From positions 1 through 42,500 of the forward strand of contig CACMAZ010000007.1 of NCBI GenBank assembly GCA_902611815.1: DNA of 42,500 bases, read 5' to 3'. Source of the stretch: an uncultured Pelagibacteraceae bacterium. Its GTDB lineage: Bacteria > Pseudomonadota > Alphaproteobacteria > Pelagibacterales > Pelagibacteraceae. The notes beneath the pieces were generated by a model. That model saw only the letters and a program-made list of their open reading frames with translations, was not told the origin of the DNA and searched no databases. The translations under genes were made by a program, and so were the position numbers. This document shows positions 7,771-15,496 of the stretch, piece after piece. Each line of letters opens with the position of its first letter. The first letter of the stretch is position 1.

Positions 7771-8384
7771 ACTTTATTAATTTCATTTAAAAATTTATCA
7801 ATTTTACTTTTACTTTTTTTTCCAGAAATATTTTCTAATCCCCCACTTACGTCAATAATATATTCTTTATTTTTAAAATTTAAAATATCGTCAATTTTAA
7901 TATTTCCAGCAATCATTTTTTTAAAATTAGAGGGTATATCTTCTAATAATTTATGGTTAAAACTCATTGATTTTTCATAACCTTTTGAGTCAAATAAAAT
8001 TATTTCTGAAAATGGCAAGAAATCCTTATAATTATTTAAATCTTGACTATTTTCTATAGTAATAGCTGATATGATTTTTTTTCTATATTTTTCTTTTATA
8101 TATTTTACTTCATCTGGAGAACAATCATAAACTTGATAATAATCAAAGTTTAAATATTTTATTTCTTCCAATTCATCTTCTGATGGTTTTACTAGTACAG
8201 CAACAAATTTAGATTTTTTTTTATCAACATCTATTAATTCTCTAAGCTTGCTTGTTTGAACAAAACGTTTAGACTTAGTATAATTTGCTATAAATCCAAC
8301 ATATTGAGCTGGGAATCTGTGATTTATGATAAAGTTTAATATTTCTGCATCAGTAACACCACATATTTTGCATTCTAGTGTCAT
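7767..8384 (-). CDS. trpF: Phosphoribosylanthranilate isomerase
   Basis: 205 residues, TIM-barrel enzyme of the tryptophan pathway that isomerises N-(5'-phosphoribosyl)anthranilate to the carboxyphenylamino-deoxyribulose phosphate. The general base Cys8 (KICGVTDA) and general acid Asp132 (LFDSKG) are present, as is the C-terminal IIDVSGGLEN with its phosphate-binding role and the closing K.SKIDKFL helix. The usual VQLHGDE strand reads YQVYDCSPDE, and LAGGLNP reads IAGNIKI, so the protein is well off the family consensus. Overlaps trpB and pyrF by four bases each (ATGA). The pyrF-trpF-trpB-trpA order agrees with other alphaproteobacteria and supports the call. Confidence 0.88.
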   Translation of the reverse strand: MTLECKICGVTDAEILNFIINHRFPAQYVGFIANYTKSKRFVQTSKLRELIDVDKKKSKFVAVLVKPSEDELEEIKYLNFDYYQVYDCSPDEVKYIKEKYRKKIISAITIENSQDLNNYKDFLPFSEIILFDSKGYEKSMSFNHKLLEDIPSNFKKMIAGNIKIDDILNFKNKEYIIDVSGGLENISGKKSKSKIDKFLNEINKV

Positions 8385-9052
8385 TGATTTAAATGATCGC
8401 TTAACCTTTTAAAATTTTTTTTAATGTTCCCTTTTGTTAAATCTCTTCCTATCACAAGCCAGTCACTGCCTTGCTTAAATGCTGCTTTAGGTGTCATAAC
8501 TCTTTTTTGATCATTTATTTTCGAATTTGTTCTTATTCCTGGTGTTATTATTTCTTTACTGAAAAATTTTTTTACAAGTTTTACCTCGTGTGGGCTACAA
8601 ACTATACCATCAAGATTAGCTTTTTGAGCTAACTTAGATTGTTGTTTTACCATTTCACTAAGTGGCTTTTTATAACCTAAACTTTTCAAATCTTGCGTAT
8701 CTAAAGATGTTAGAGTAGTCACCCCAACTATTTTGATTTTTCCAGACACCTTTTTAACCTCTCTTAAAGCTTTTAAACCTGAGGATATATGAACAGTTAG
8801 ATAATTTATTTTTAAATCTTTTAAAGAAATTAGGGCAGATGACATTGTATTAGGTATATCGTGAAGCTTTAAATCTATAAAAACAATTTCGCTTCTCATT
8901 TTTGATATAAATTTTCTTCCATATTTTGAGTTAAAGAATTCTAAACCAAACTTGTAGCCTATTTTAAAATTATTTAATTTACTTTGAGCTATTATTTTTC
9001 TTGCTCTATTTATATTTTTTGTATCAATTGCGATAAAAATCTTATTTTTCAT
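8381..9052 (-). CDS. pyrF: Orotidine 5'-phosphate decarboxylase
   Basis: 223 residues. It decarboxylates OMP to UMP, the last step of de novo pyrimidine synthesis. The signature DLKLHDIPNT (60-69) carries the Asp60-Lys62-Asp65 charged network. The N-terminal IFIAIDTKN supplies the substrate Asp, TTLTSLD follows the middle strands, and ITPGIRTNS plus VIGRDLTKG form the phosphate-binding end of the barrel. Starts with ATG inside the last 11 bases of ihfB and overlaps trpF by an ATGA. It is a normal-length member of the short bacterial PyrF group. Confidence 0.95.
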   Translation of the reverse strand: MKNKIFIAIDTKNINRARKIIAQSKLNNFKIGYKFGLEFFNSKYGRKFISKMRSEIVFIDLKLHDIPNTMSSALISLKDLKINYLTVHISSGLKALREVKKVSGKIKIVGVTTLTSLDTQDLKSLGYKKPLSEMVKQQSKLAQKANLDGIVCSPHEVKLVKKFFSKEIITPGIRTNSKINDQKRVMTPKAAFKQGSDWLVIGRDLTKGNIKKNFKRLSDHLNQ

Positions 9053-9329
9053 TTACTAATTCAAACAATTCTTTACTCATCTTAAAATTTATTTTCTTTT
9101 TTTCTGGAGTATAAACGGTTTCTGAGGTTTTAGGGTTTCTTGAATTTCTACTTTTTTGTGTTTTTTGGTAAAAAACACCCCATCCTCTCAACTCTACTCT
9201 TTCGCCATTTTTTAAAGCTATCTTTATTTCTTTTAAAAATATATCAAAAATTTTTAATAAGTCTTTTTTTAACAGGTTGGGGTAAGTTCGACTTAATTGT
9301 TTTAATAAATCTGACTTTGATACTGACAA
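9042..9329 (-). CDS. ihfB: Integration host factor beta subunit
   Basis: 95 residues, HU/IHF family. The beta-arm core GERVELRGWGVF and the DNA-contacting arm with RNPKTSE (the intercalating proline region) are clear, followed by the C-terminal helix FKMSKELFELVN. IHF bends DNA and shapes promoters, recombination sites and origins; it pairs with an alpha subunit not encoded here. The position just after rpsA favours IHF-beta over HU. The only in-frame start that gives a full-length N-terminus is TTG at 9329 (then SVSKSDLL); an in-frame TAG, the rpsA stop, lies 15 bases upstream, so no upstream ATG is available. Confidence 0.88.
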   Translation of the reverse strand: MSVSKSDLLKQLSRTYPNLLKKDLLKIFDIFLKEIKIALKNGERVELRGWGVFYQKTQKSRNSRNPKTSETVYTPEKKKINFKMSKELFELVNEK

Positions 9330-9344
9330 TTTAGTTTGTAAATA

Positions 9345-11072
9345 CTATTTTTTTTCTTTTTTATTACTTAACTTATCAGACAATGAGGAAAAAGGTAAGT
9401 TTTTTCCAGATAAAGGCGAACTAAATTTCGATACAGCCTCTTTATTCTGCAATTCTTCCAAAAGTTTAATACTAAGTGAAACTTTTCTTTTTTCAATATT
9501 TAGTTCTGAGATTGCGGCATCAATTCTTTCGCCTCCAACAAACCTCGATGGCCTAGCATCAGATGATGATACAGCGATTTGAGATTTTTTAATAATCAAA
9601 TTTATATCGCATCCCTCGGGCTGGACTGTTAGTCCTTTGTTATCAGAGGATAGAACTTTCACAGTAACTGTTTCATTAACTTTTTTATCTTTAAAATAAT
9701 CAAAAGGATCTTTTTGTGTTTGTTTTAAACCAACCCTAACTTTTTGGGTATCTTTTTTAATTTCCAGAACTTTGACTTTTAGTTTGTCTTTTAATTTAAA
9801 ATTTTTAGCTATTTCTTCTGGAGCACCAGTGTAACTTAGATCATTAAAATGGAGAAATGCATCAATTTCATAATCGTCTAATTTTAAATAAATTGCATAT
9901 TCATTCATGCTACTTATAATACCAGTTACTTCTGAACCTACCGGATTATTTTTTTGAATTTGATCAAAAGGATTTTCTTTCGTCAATCTATAAGAGATTG
10001 CAATTCTTCTTTTATCTTTATCTATCTCAGTTATTACGCAATCTATTTTATCACCAACCTTGAATACTTTTTTTGGTGAAACGTTTTTTCTAGACCAGCT
10101 TATTTCACTCGAATGTAACAAAGTAGTTAAACCTGGCTCTAATTCAGCAAACACACCAAAGTCCATTATTTTAATTACTTTAACTTCATACTTTTTATTT
10201 AATTCATAGTTAGATATTTTTTCAAAAGGATCTGGAGAAAGTTGCTTTATACTACATCCTATTTGTAATTTTTCTTTGTCCACTGAAATCACAAGCAAAT
10301 CATGTTTATCTCCTATATTGAAAACTTCTTCAGGATGATTAACCCTTGAATAACTGATTTCTTGTAAATGGACTAAACAATCCAATTCGTTGTTGACATT
10401 AAAAAAACAACCGAACGAACTGTAACCTTTAACCACTGCATTTTTAATTATGTCTCCCTCTTTGTATTTTTCAATAATTTTAGCTTTATCCTCTTTTTTA
10501 CTAGAGGAAATAATTTGTCTTCTAGAAACACACGCGTTACCTCTAACTTTGTCCATTTTAATTAAAGCAAATTTTTGTGGTTCGTTCATCAAGTGTGAGA
10601 TGTCCTTAATTGGAATATCTGAAATTTGTGAACCAGGACAGAACATAAGTGAACCTGTATCTATATGTTCAACTATTACTCCACCTTTACATTTGCTTGT
10701 TATTTTTCCCATAATTGGTTCATTATTTTCAAAGGCTTTGACGAGAATATCCCAACCTTTAATTTTTTGAGCTTTACTAGCTGAAACAACTACTTCACCA
10801 TTTTTATCTTCAATTCTCTCCAGTAGTACCTGAATTTTTTCTCCAATTTTAATTTTATTTTCTTGTCCCAATGTTTTTAATTCATTTATATCTACCAGGG
10901 GTTCAGATTTTAGACCTTCTATGAACAAAAATACGTATTTCTCACCAACTTTAGTCACAGTCCCTTCTATAATTTTACCTTCAATTAAATTTTTAGTTTT
11001 AGATATCTGGTTATTAAGTAGTTTTTCAAACTCTTTAGACTCAGCAGTGTTTGTTTGTTTATAAATTTCCAT
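9345..11072 (-). CDS. rpsA: 30S ribosomal protein S1
   Basis: 575 residues with six S1/OB repeats at about 33-100, 118-185, 206-275, 292-361, 378-447 and 464-535. Repeats 3 and 4 are the most canonical (for example YSSFGCFFNV, then IMDFGVFAEL with LLHSSEISW). S1 binds the mRNA leader and helps unfold it on the 30S subunit, and matters most where Shine-Dalgarno sequences are weak, as appears common here. The C-terminus ends in a lysine-rich tail after repeat 6. It sits between aroA and ihfB. Cytidylate kinase, usually found between aroA and rpsA, is not present; only 122 bases separate the two genes. Confidence 0.96.
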   Translation of the reverse strand: MEIYKQTNTAESKEFEKLLNNQISKTKNLIEGKIIEGTVTKVGEKYVFLFIEGLKSEPLVDINELKTLGQENKIKIGEKIQVLLERIEDKNGEVVVSASKAQKIKGWDILVKAFENNEPIMGKITSKCKGGVIVEHIDTGSLMFCPGSQISDIPIKDISHLMNEPQKFALIKMDKVRGNACVSRRQIISSSKKEDKAKIIEKYKEGDIIKNAVVKGYSSFGCFFNVNNELDCLVHLQEISYSRVNHPEEVFNIGDKHDLLVISVDKEKLQIGCSIKQLSPDPFEKISNYELNKKYEVKVIKIMDFGVFAELEPGLTTLLHSSEISWSRKNVSPKKVFKVGDKIDCVITEIDKDKRRIAISYRLTKENPFDQIQKNNPVGSEVTGIISSMNEYAIYLKLDDYEIDAFLHFNDLSYTGAPEEIAKNFKLKDKLKVKVLEIKKDTQKVRVGLKQTQKDPFDYFKDKKVNETVTVKVLSSDNKGLTVQPEGCDINLIIKKSQIAVSSSDARPSRFVGGERIDAAISELNIEKRKVSLSIKLLEELQNKEAVSKFSSPLSGKNLPFSSLSDKLSNKKEKK

Positions 11073-11148
11073 TATTTATTTTAAAAAGTGAGCTTTTAGA
11101 GAAGTTTATTAAATTAATCAAGAAACAAAAAAAAGTTAAATAACTGCT

Positions 11149-11174
11149 AAATTAAGCTTTTTTTAGCTCAATTT
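11149..11174 (-). terminator. Hairpin between aroA and rpsA, possible terminator
   Basis: On the minus strand the arms at 11174-11165 and 11158-11149 can form a 10-pair stem with one G-U pair around an A-rich loop, 20 bases after the aroA stop. On that strand the T run comes some 15 bases after the stem, so this is not a classic intrinsic terminator. On the plus strand a T run follows directly, but no plus-strand gene is here. It may instead be a leader or processing structure before rpsA. Confidence 0.3.
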
Positions 11175-11194
11175 TTTTAATACTTAAAGATTTC

Positions 11195-12517
11195 TTAAAA
11201 TTTGCAACCTATTTCTCTTAAAATTCTTAAAAATGATGGAAAAGAACTCATATGAGACTCTGCATCCTCAATAGTCCATTCTCCCCCAAAACATAATGCT
11301 GCAATAACAGAAGTCATGAAAATTCTATGATCTTTATAAAAATTATTAATTAAAATTTTTTTATTTACTTTTAAATTTGGATTACCAAAAATTTTAATTG
11401 AGTCTTTACTTGTTACAGTTTTTACTCCCATTTTCTTAAGTATCATCGAAGCTAATTTCAGTCTTGGACTTTCCTTTTTATTTAACTCTTCAAGTTTCTT
11501 AAAATAAGATATTCCAGATGCTTTTGAGGCTATCAAAAAAATTATTAAAAACTCGTCTATAGCATTACTATTTAATTCAATTGGACATTTAATAGCTTTA
11601 AATTTTCTTTGACTAGCTACACAAACATCAGCAATCAACTCTCCATAATTATATCTTTTATTTACAAATTTTACTTTCGCTCCCATTTTATTTACTATTT
11701 TTATGAATCCTGTTCGTGACGGGTTAATATTTATGTTTTTGATTTTAAGTTTAGAATTTTTTGAAAGTAGAGTAAGCACTATAAAAAAGGCACTTGAGCT
11801 CATGTCTCCTGGTATGACATAGTCAAATGATTTGAACTGTCTTTGACCAGTTATTTCGATTAGATCGTGCTTTTTTTTACTTAATACTTTTATGGGTAAC
11901 TTGAGGTGTTTCAGAAGTAACTCGGTATGATTTCTAGATTTTTTAGCAACAATAGTGGTTTTGCCAGGCGTATTTAGGGCAGCTAAGATTACTGAACTTT
12001 TACATTGTGCCGAACCTCTTTTTTCAAAATAATTTATCGGTTTTAAATATTCTGATCCTAAAATTTTTAGGGGAAGAGAATTTTTTTTATTTGAAATAAA
12101 TTTTGCTCCAAATTGCTCTAATGGATTAATAATTCTCTTAAAATCTCGTCTCGATAAACTTTTATCTCCAATAATTTTTAATTCATATGGTGACTTGATT
12201 AATAAACCAAGTAAAAGTCTAGCAAATGTTCCTGAATTACCTGCATTTATAACAATATTTTTTTTGTAGTCAAATCCGTTAAGCCCATTACCGTATATAA
12301 AACAGATTTTATTTCTGAAATAAATTTTAATACCTAATTTTTTTAATCCACTAATTGTACTCAAAATATCCTCAGATTTAGGCAAATTTTTAATTTTGCA
12401 AATCCCAAAAGACTGAGAACCAAGTAATAATGATCTTATGGATAAACTTTTGTCTCCATCTACATTGATTATTTTATTAAATTGGTTGACTCTTTTTTTA
12501 ATAACAATTTTCACCAT
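11195..12517 (-). CDS. aroA: 3-Phosphoshikimate 1-carboxyvinyltransferase (EPSP synthase)
   Basis: 440 residues. It joins shikimate 3-phosphate and phosphoenolpyruvate to EPSP on the way to chorismate, feeding the Trp and Phe genes in this window. Motifs in order: VDGDKSLSIRSLLLGS (substrate Lys, Ser, Arg), NAGNSGTFARLLLG (PEP loop), RRDFKRIINPLEQFG, GSAQCKSSVILAAL, NSNAIDEFL (catalytic Asp), LEELNKKESPRL and KDHRIFMT. The first motif has Ile where His or Asn is usual (SLSIR instead of SISHR). The PEP-loop layout looks like the class II, alphaproteobacterial type. Five bases separate it from lptB upstream; downstream is a 122-base gap before rpsA. Confidence 0.93.
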   Translation of the reverse strand: MVKIVIKKRVNQFNKIINVDGDKSLSIRSLLLGSQSFGICKIKNLPKSEDILSTISGLKKLGIKIYFRNKICFIYGNGLNGFDYKKNIVINAGNSGTFARLLLGLLIKSPYELKIIGDKSLSRRDFKRIINPLEQFGAKFISNKKNSLPLKILGSEYLKPINYFEKRGSAQCKSSVILAALNTPGKTTIVAKKSRNHTELLLKHLKLPIKVLSKKKHDLIEITGQRQFKSFDYVIPGDMSSSAFFIVLTLLSKNSKLKIKNININPSRTGFIKIVNKMGAKVKFVNKRYNYGELIADVCVASQRKFKAIKCPIELNSNAIDEFLIIFLIASKASGISYFKKLEELNKKESPRLKLASMILKKMGVKTVTSKDSIKIFGNPNLKVNKKILINNFYKDHRIFMTSVIAALCFGGEWTIEDAESHMSSFPSFLRILREIGCKF

Positions 12518-12522
12518 CTAAT

Positions 12523-13299
12523 TTAATTAAATTTAAATGAGTCACCAAAATATGCATTTATAGCACTCTCATTCTTTACTAGCTCTGAAGGTGTTCCTTT
12601 TGCTATGACTTTTCCGTCGGCTAAAACTATTGCAGTATCACAAACCCTAAGCAAGTCTGCTGCTTGATGATCTGTTATGCAAATACTTATTTTTCTTTCT
12701 GACTGTAAATTTATGATTATATCTTGCAGTGTTTTTATTGATTTTAAATCTAGAGCACTAAACGGTTCATCCAATAATAGCAACTCTGGATCTCCCAACA
12801 GAGCCATTGCTAGAATTAAACGTTTTTTTTGTCCACCAGATAAATGACGAGCTTTTATATCTCTAATATTTTCTAAATCAAACTTTGAAATTAAATAATT
12901 AATTTTTTCGTCTCTTAGTCTGGTTTCTCTAACTTGTATTTCCCCTACTGCTTTAAGATTTTCTTGTAAAGTCAAATCATAAAAATATCCCCCAATTTGT
13001 GGGCAAACATTTAGCTTAAATCTAGATGTTCTAACAAATATTGGAAATTCATTAACTTTTTCATCGTTTATAATTATATTTCCTTTATCAGGTTTTATTA
13101 AACCAGTGATCAGATTGAATATTGTAGATTTACCAACTCCATTAGGTCCAAGCATTCCGAGTATCTCACCGTGATTTATTTCTAAATTAATATCTTGTAA
13201 AACTATCCTTTTAGCAAATGCAATATTAATATTTTCCAACCTCAGTAGTGGTTTTTTTTGTTTAAATTTTATAATACGAAACTTTTTAATTACCGACAT
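12523..13299 (-). CDS. lptB: LPS export ABC transporter ATP-binding protein
   Basis: 258 residues, a soluble ABC ATPase. Walker A is GPNGVGKST (51-59), the signature LSGGQ is at 153-157, Walker B LLLLDEP at 173-179 and the switch His211 in ITDHQ. The CPQIGGYFYDLTLQENL Q-loop region is typical of LptB. It powers extraction of lipopolysaccharide from the inner membrane with LptF/LptG (not in this window). The N-terminal extension of about 20 basic residues precedes the first strand. The start overlaps the end of lptC by 14 bases. In most relatives lptA lies between lptC and lptB; it is absent here. Confidence 0.93.
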   Translation of the reverse strand: MSVIKKFRIIKFKQKKPLLRLENINIAFAKRIVLQDINLEINHGEILGMLGPNGVGKSTIFNLITGLIKPDKGNIIINDEKVNEFPIFVRTSRFKLNVCPQIGGYFYDLTLQENLKAVGEIQVRETRLRDEKINYLISKFDLENIRDIKARHLSGGQKKRLILAMALLGDPELLLLDEPFSALDLKSIKTLQDIIINLQSERKISICITDHQAADLLRVCDTAIVLADGKVIAKGTPSELVKNESAINAYFGDSFKFN

Positions 13300-13885
13300 T
13301 TTTTACTTTGCTACGTACAAGAACGTTATTTTTTTCATCATCCATTTCAATTTTTGTATTTTTACTTATAAAATCCACAAATATTCTATCTGCATTCAAA
13401 TTAGTTAAATTACTTCTATAATTTACGTTATCATACAAGACCGCAGTTTGATCTTTAAATGATAAATCAAGATTTTCAGAAACTACTATGTTATCATTAT
13501 AGTTCATTTTAACATATCCACTAAAAGTTGTATCATTATTTTCATCATTATATTTAGCTTCATTTGAACTGATAAAAATTTTTTCACCATTTAATAAAAA
13601 TATCACAGCAGTCACTTTATTCATTAATATTAAATTTGATTTGTCAGGATTGATAATGCCTGAATCTGAAGTTATTTCGTATCTATTACCTTTATTATCT
13701 TCTGAAAAATATGACATTTGTTTTATCACATCACTCGATCCTTCGAAAACTTTTGAATTTTCATTATTTCTCAAATTGTCAACATACTCAGCACTGGGAT
13801 TTTTAAAGTAATTTAAATAAACAATTGTTGCAATGATAACTATTCCAAAGATAATAAAAATTTGAATGTAAGACTTTTTGTCCAT
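13286..13885 (-). CDS. lptC: LPS export system protein LptC (or LptC/LptA-like)
   Basis: 199 residues. One membrane segment near the N-terminus (about 8-26, IQIFIIFGIVIIATIVYL) is followed by a periplasmic beta-jellyroll-type domain of the OstA/LptC family, with the repeating pattern ITSDSGIINPDKSNLILMNK, LNGEKIFISSNEAKYN and LYDNVNYRS. LptC links the LptBFG pump to the periplasmic LptA bridge. The flanking genes kdsD and lptB support the call. Sequence conservation is low in this family, so the name rests on topology, size and context. With no lptA next to it, this protein might also cover part of the bridge role, but that is speculation. Confidence 0.8.
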   Translation of the reverse strand: MDKKSYIQIFIIFGIVIIATIVYLNYFKNPSAEYVDNLRNNENSKVFEGSSDVIKQMSYFSEDNKGNRYEITSDSGIINPDKSNLILMNKVTAVIFLLNGEKIFISSNEAKYNDENNDTTFSGYVKMNYNDNIVVSENLDLSFKDQTAVLYDNVNYRSNLTNLNADRIFVDFISKNTKIEMDDEKNNVLVRSKVKNVGN

Positions 13886-14866
13886 TTACTGAATGTTATT
13901 TTCTAGAATATTATGTATATGGATTATACCAACTGTTTTATAGATAATTTTATTTTTATGTACGCACAAAGATGTAATTCTCTTAGAATTCATTAATGAT
14001 AAGGCTTTTGCGGCCAAAACGTCCTTATTAATAGATATTGGATTTTTTGTCATCACATCTTTAACTTTAAGGTTATCTAAATTACCCTTTTTTTCACTAA
14101 ATCTTCTTATCTGTCCATCGGTTATAATGCCATTTGTTTTTTTTGAATTATTTTGAACAATTAAAACACCAAGTTTTTTTTTAGTAATAATTTTTAACGC
14201 AACTCTCATCTTAGAGTTTTCATTTATAAATGGTATTTTTTTGCCCTTTAGCATTAAATCTTCAACTGTTTTAAGCTTAGCACCAATACTACCAGATGGG
14301 TGAAATTTTTTGAATTCCTTTTCACCAAAATTTTTTTGTTTCATTGTTGAAATGGCCAATGCATCTCCTATTGCAAGTTGCATTACAGTTGAGGATGTCG
14401 GCACTATATTTCCAGGCCCAGCTTCCTTAACTTCTGGTAACAAAATTTTTATATCAGAATTTCTGTAAAGTAATGAATTTTTTTTTGAAACTATACCTAT
14501 TAAAATAATATCTTTATTTCTATTAGCATGTTGAATTATATTCCTTAATTCAGCTGACTCTCCACTATTACTAATTAAAATTAGGACGTCGTTACTACTT
14601 ATCTGGCCCAGATCACCATGAGAACACGCACTTGCATCGACAAAAAAAGAAGGAGTTCCAACCGATGAAAGAGTAGATGATATTTTTTTTGCTATTATTC
14701 CAGACTTACCGACACCAGATAATATTATTTTCCCTTTTCTACAATTGGTAATTGCTGTTAGGGCTTTGTTAAAATTCTTATCAATTGAAGTTCTTAATTT
14801 CTGTAATGATTTTATTTCAAAGGAAATAACTTCCTTTGCTATTTTTTTAAATTTATTTCTATTCAT
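13886..14866 (-). CDS. kdsD: Arabinose-5-phosphate isomerase (KpsF/GutQ family)
   Basis: 326 residues from the chosen start. It converts ribulose 5-phosphate to arabinose 5-phosphate, the first step to Kdo for lipopolysaccharide. A SIS domain occupies about 35-175 (GVGKSGIIAKKISSTLSSVG, ISNSGESAE, AGPGNIVPTSST) and two CBS repeats fill the C-terminal part (MLKGKKIPFI and VMTKNPISI). The ATG at 14866 is preferred: it overlaps the stop of the upstream exonuclease as TAATG. A TTG four codons further upstream (14878) is a less likely alternative. Together with kdsB (20840-21586) and lptB/lptC it shows the cell keeps Kdo-type lipid A synthesis and export. Confidence 0.93.
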   Translation of the reverse strand: MNRNKFKKIAKEVISFEIKSLQKLRTSIDKNFNKALTAITNCRKGKIILSGVGKSGIIAKKISSTLSSVGTPSFFVDASACSHGDLGQISSNDVLILISNSGESAELRNIIQHANRNKDIILIGIVSKKNSLLYRNSDIKILLPEVKEAGPGNIVPTSSTVMQLAIGDALAISTMKQKNFGEKEFKKFHPSGSIGAKLKTVEDLMLKGKKIPFINENSKMRVALKIITKKKLGVLIVQNNSKKTNGIITDGQIRRFSEKKGNLDNLKVKDVMTKNPISINKDVLAAKALSLMNSKRITSLCVHKNKIIYKTVGIIHIHNILENNIQ

Positions 14867-15471
14867 TAATGTGACCAAATATCATCTGGAAAGCACTCTA
14901 AATCCAAATTTACCCTAGTGTTTAAATATTTTAAACAGTCTTTATAAAGATTTATTCTTTTTTCTCTTATTAGCATTTTATTTAATGCATCGTTAATTTT
15001 ATGTAAATATACAACATCATTAGCACAATATTTAATTTGAGCAGGTGACAATTCTCCTCCGAAATCTGATGATTGATATTGCTTACTTATATCAACTCCA
15101 ATAAATTCTTTTATTAAATCTTTTAAACCATGTTTGTCAGTATACTTTCTGACTAATTTTGACTGTAATTTTGTATCTTCAATATTATCGACTTCAACTT
15201 TTAAATATTTTTTTATAAAAACGAGGTCTGCCCTAGCATAATGAAATATTTTAATTATTGATTTATTTGATAAGATTTTCTTTAGATTTGGGGCGTCATA
15301 ATTTATTCTATCTAGTTGCACAATGTGCGCATCATTTTTTCCAGAAGAAATTTGAACAAGGCATAATTTATCTCTTAAAAAATTAAGTCCCATAAATTCG
15401 CAATCAATCGCAATCTTATTGCCAAATTCTATATCTTTTGGTAAATCATGATTGTGAACTTTTATATCCAT
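14866..15471 (-). CDS. nrnC: NrnC-like DEDDy 3'-5' exoribonuclease (short RNase D family)
   Basis: 201 residues, only the exonuclease domain of the RNase D family with no HRDC domain. Active-site residues are visible: Asp23 and Glu25 (IDCEFMGL), Asp82 (HYARAD), and Tyr148 with Asp152 (YCANDVVYL), the DEDDy pattern. Proteins of this length in alphaproteobacteria correspond to NrnC, which degrades very short oligoribonucleotides, replacing Orn. The symbol is by family resemblance and length. It opens a long leftward cluster; its ATG at 15471 lies only 25 bases from the ATG of the divergent reductase gene, and its stop overlaps the kdsD start. Confidence 0.85.
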   Translation of the reverse strand: MDIKVHNHDLPKDIEFGNKIAIDCEFMGLNFLRDKLCLVQISSGKNDAHIVQLDRINYDAPNLKKILSNKSIIKIFHYARADLVFIKKYLKVEVDNIEDTKLQSKLVRKYTDKHGLKDLIKEFIGVDISKQYQSSDFGGELSPAQIKYCANDVVYLHKINDALNKMLIREKRINLYKDCLKYLNTRVNLDLECFPDDIWSH

Positions 15472-15496
15472 AAAATTTTTAATACTTAATATATAT

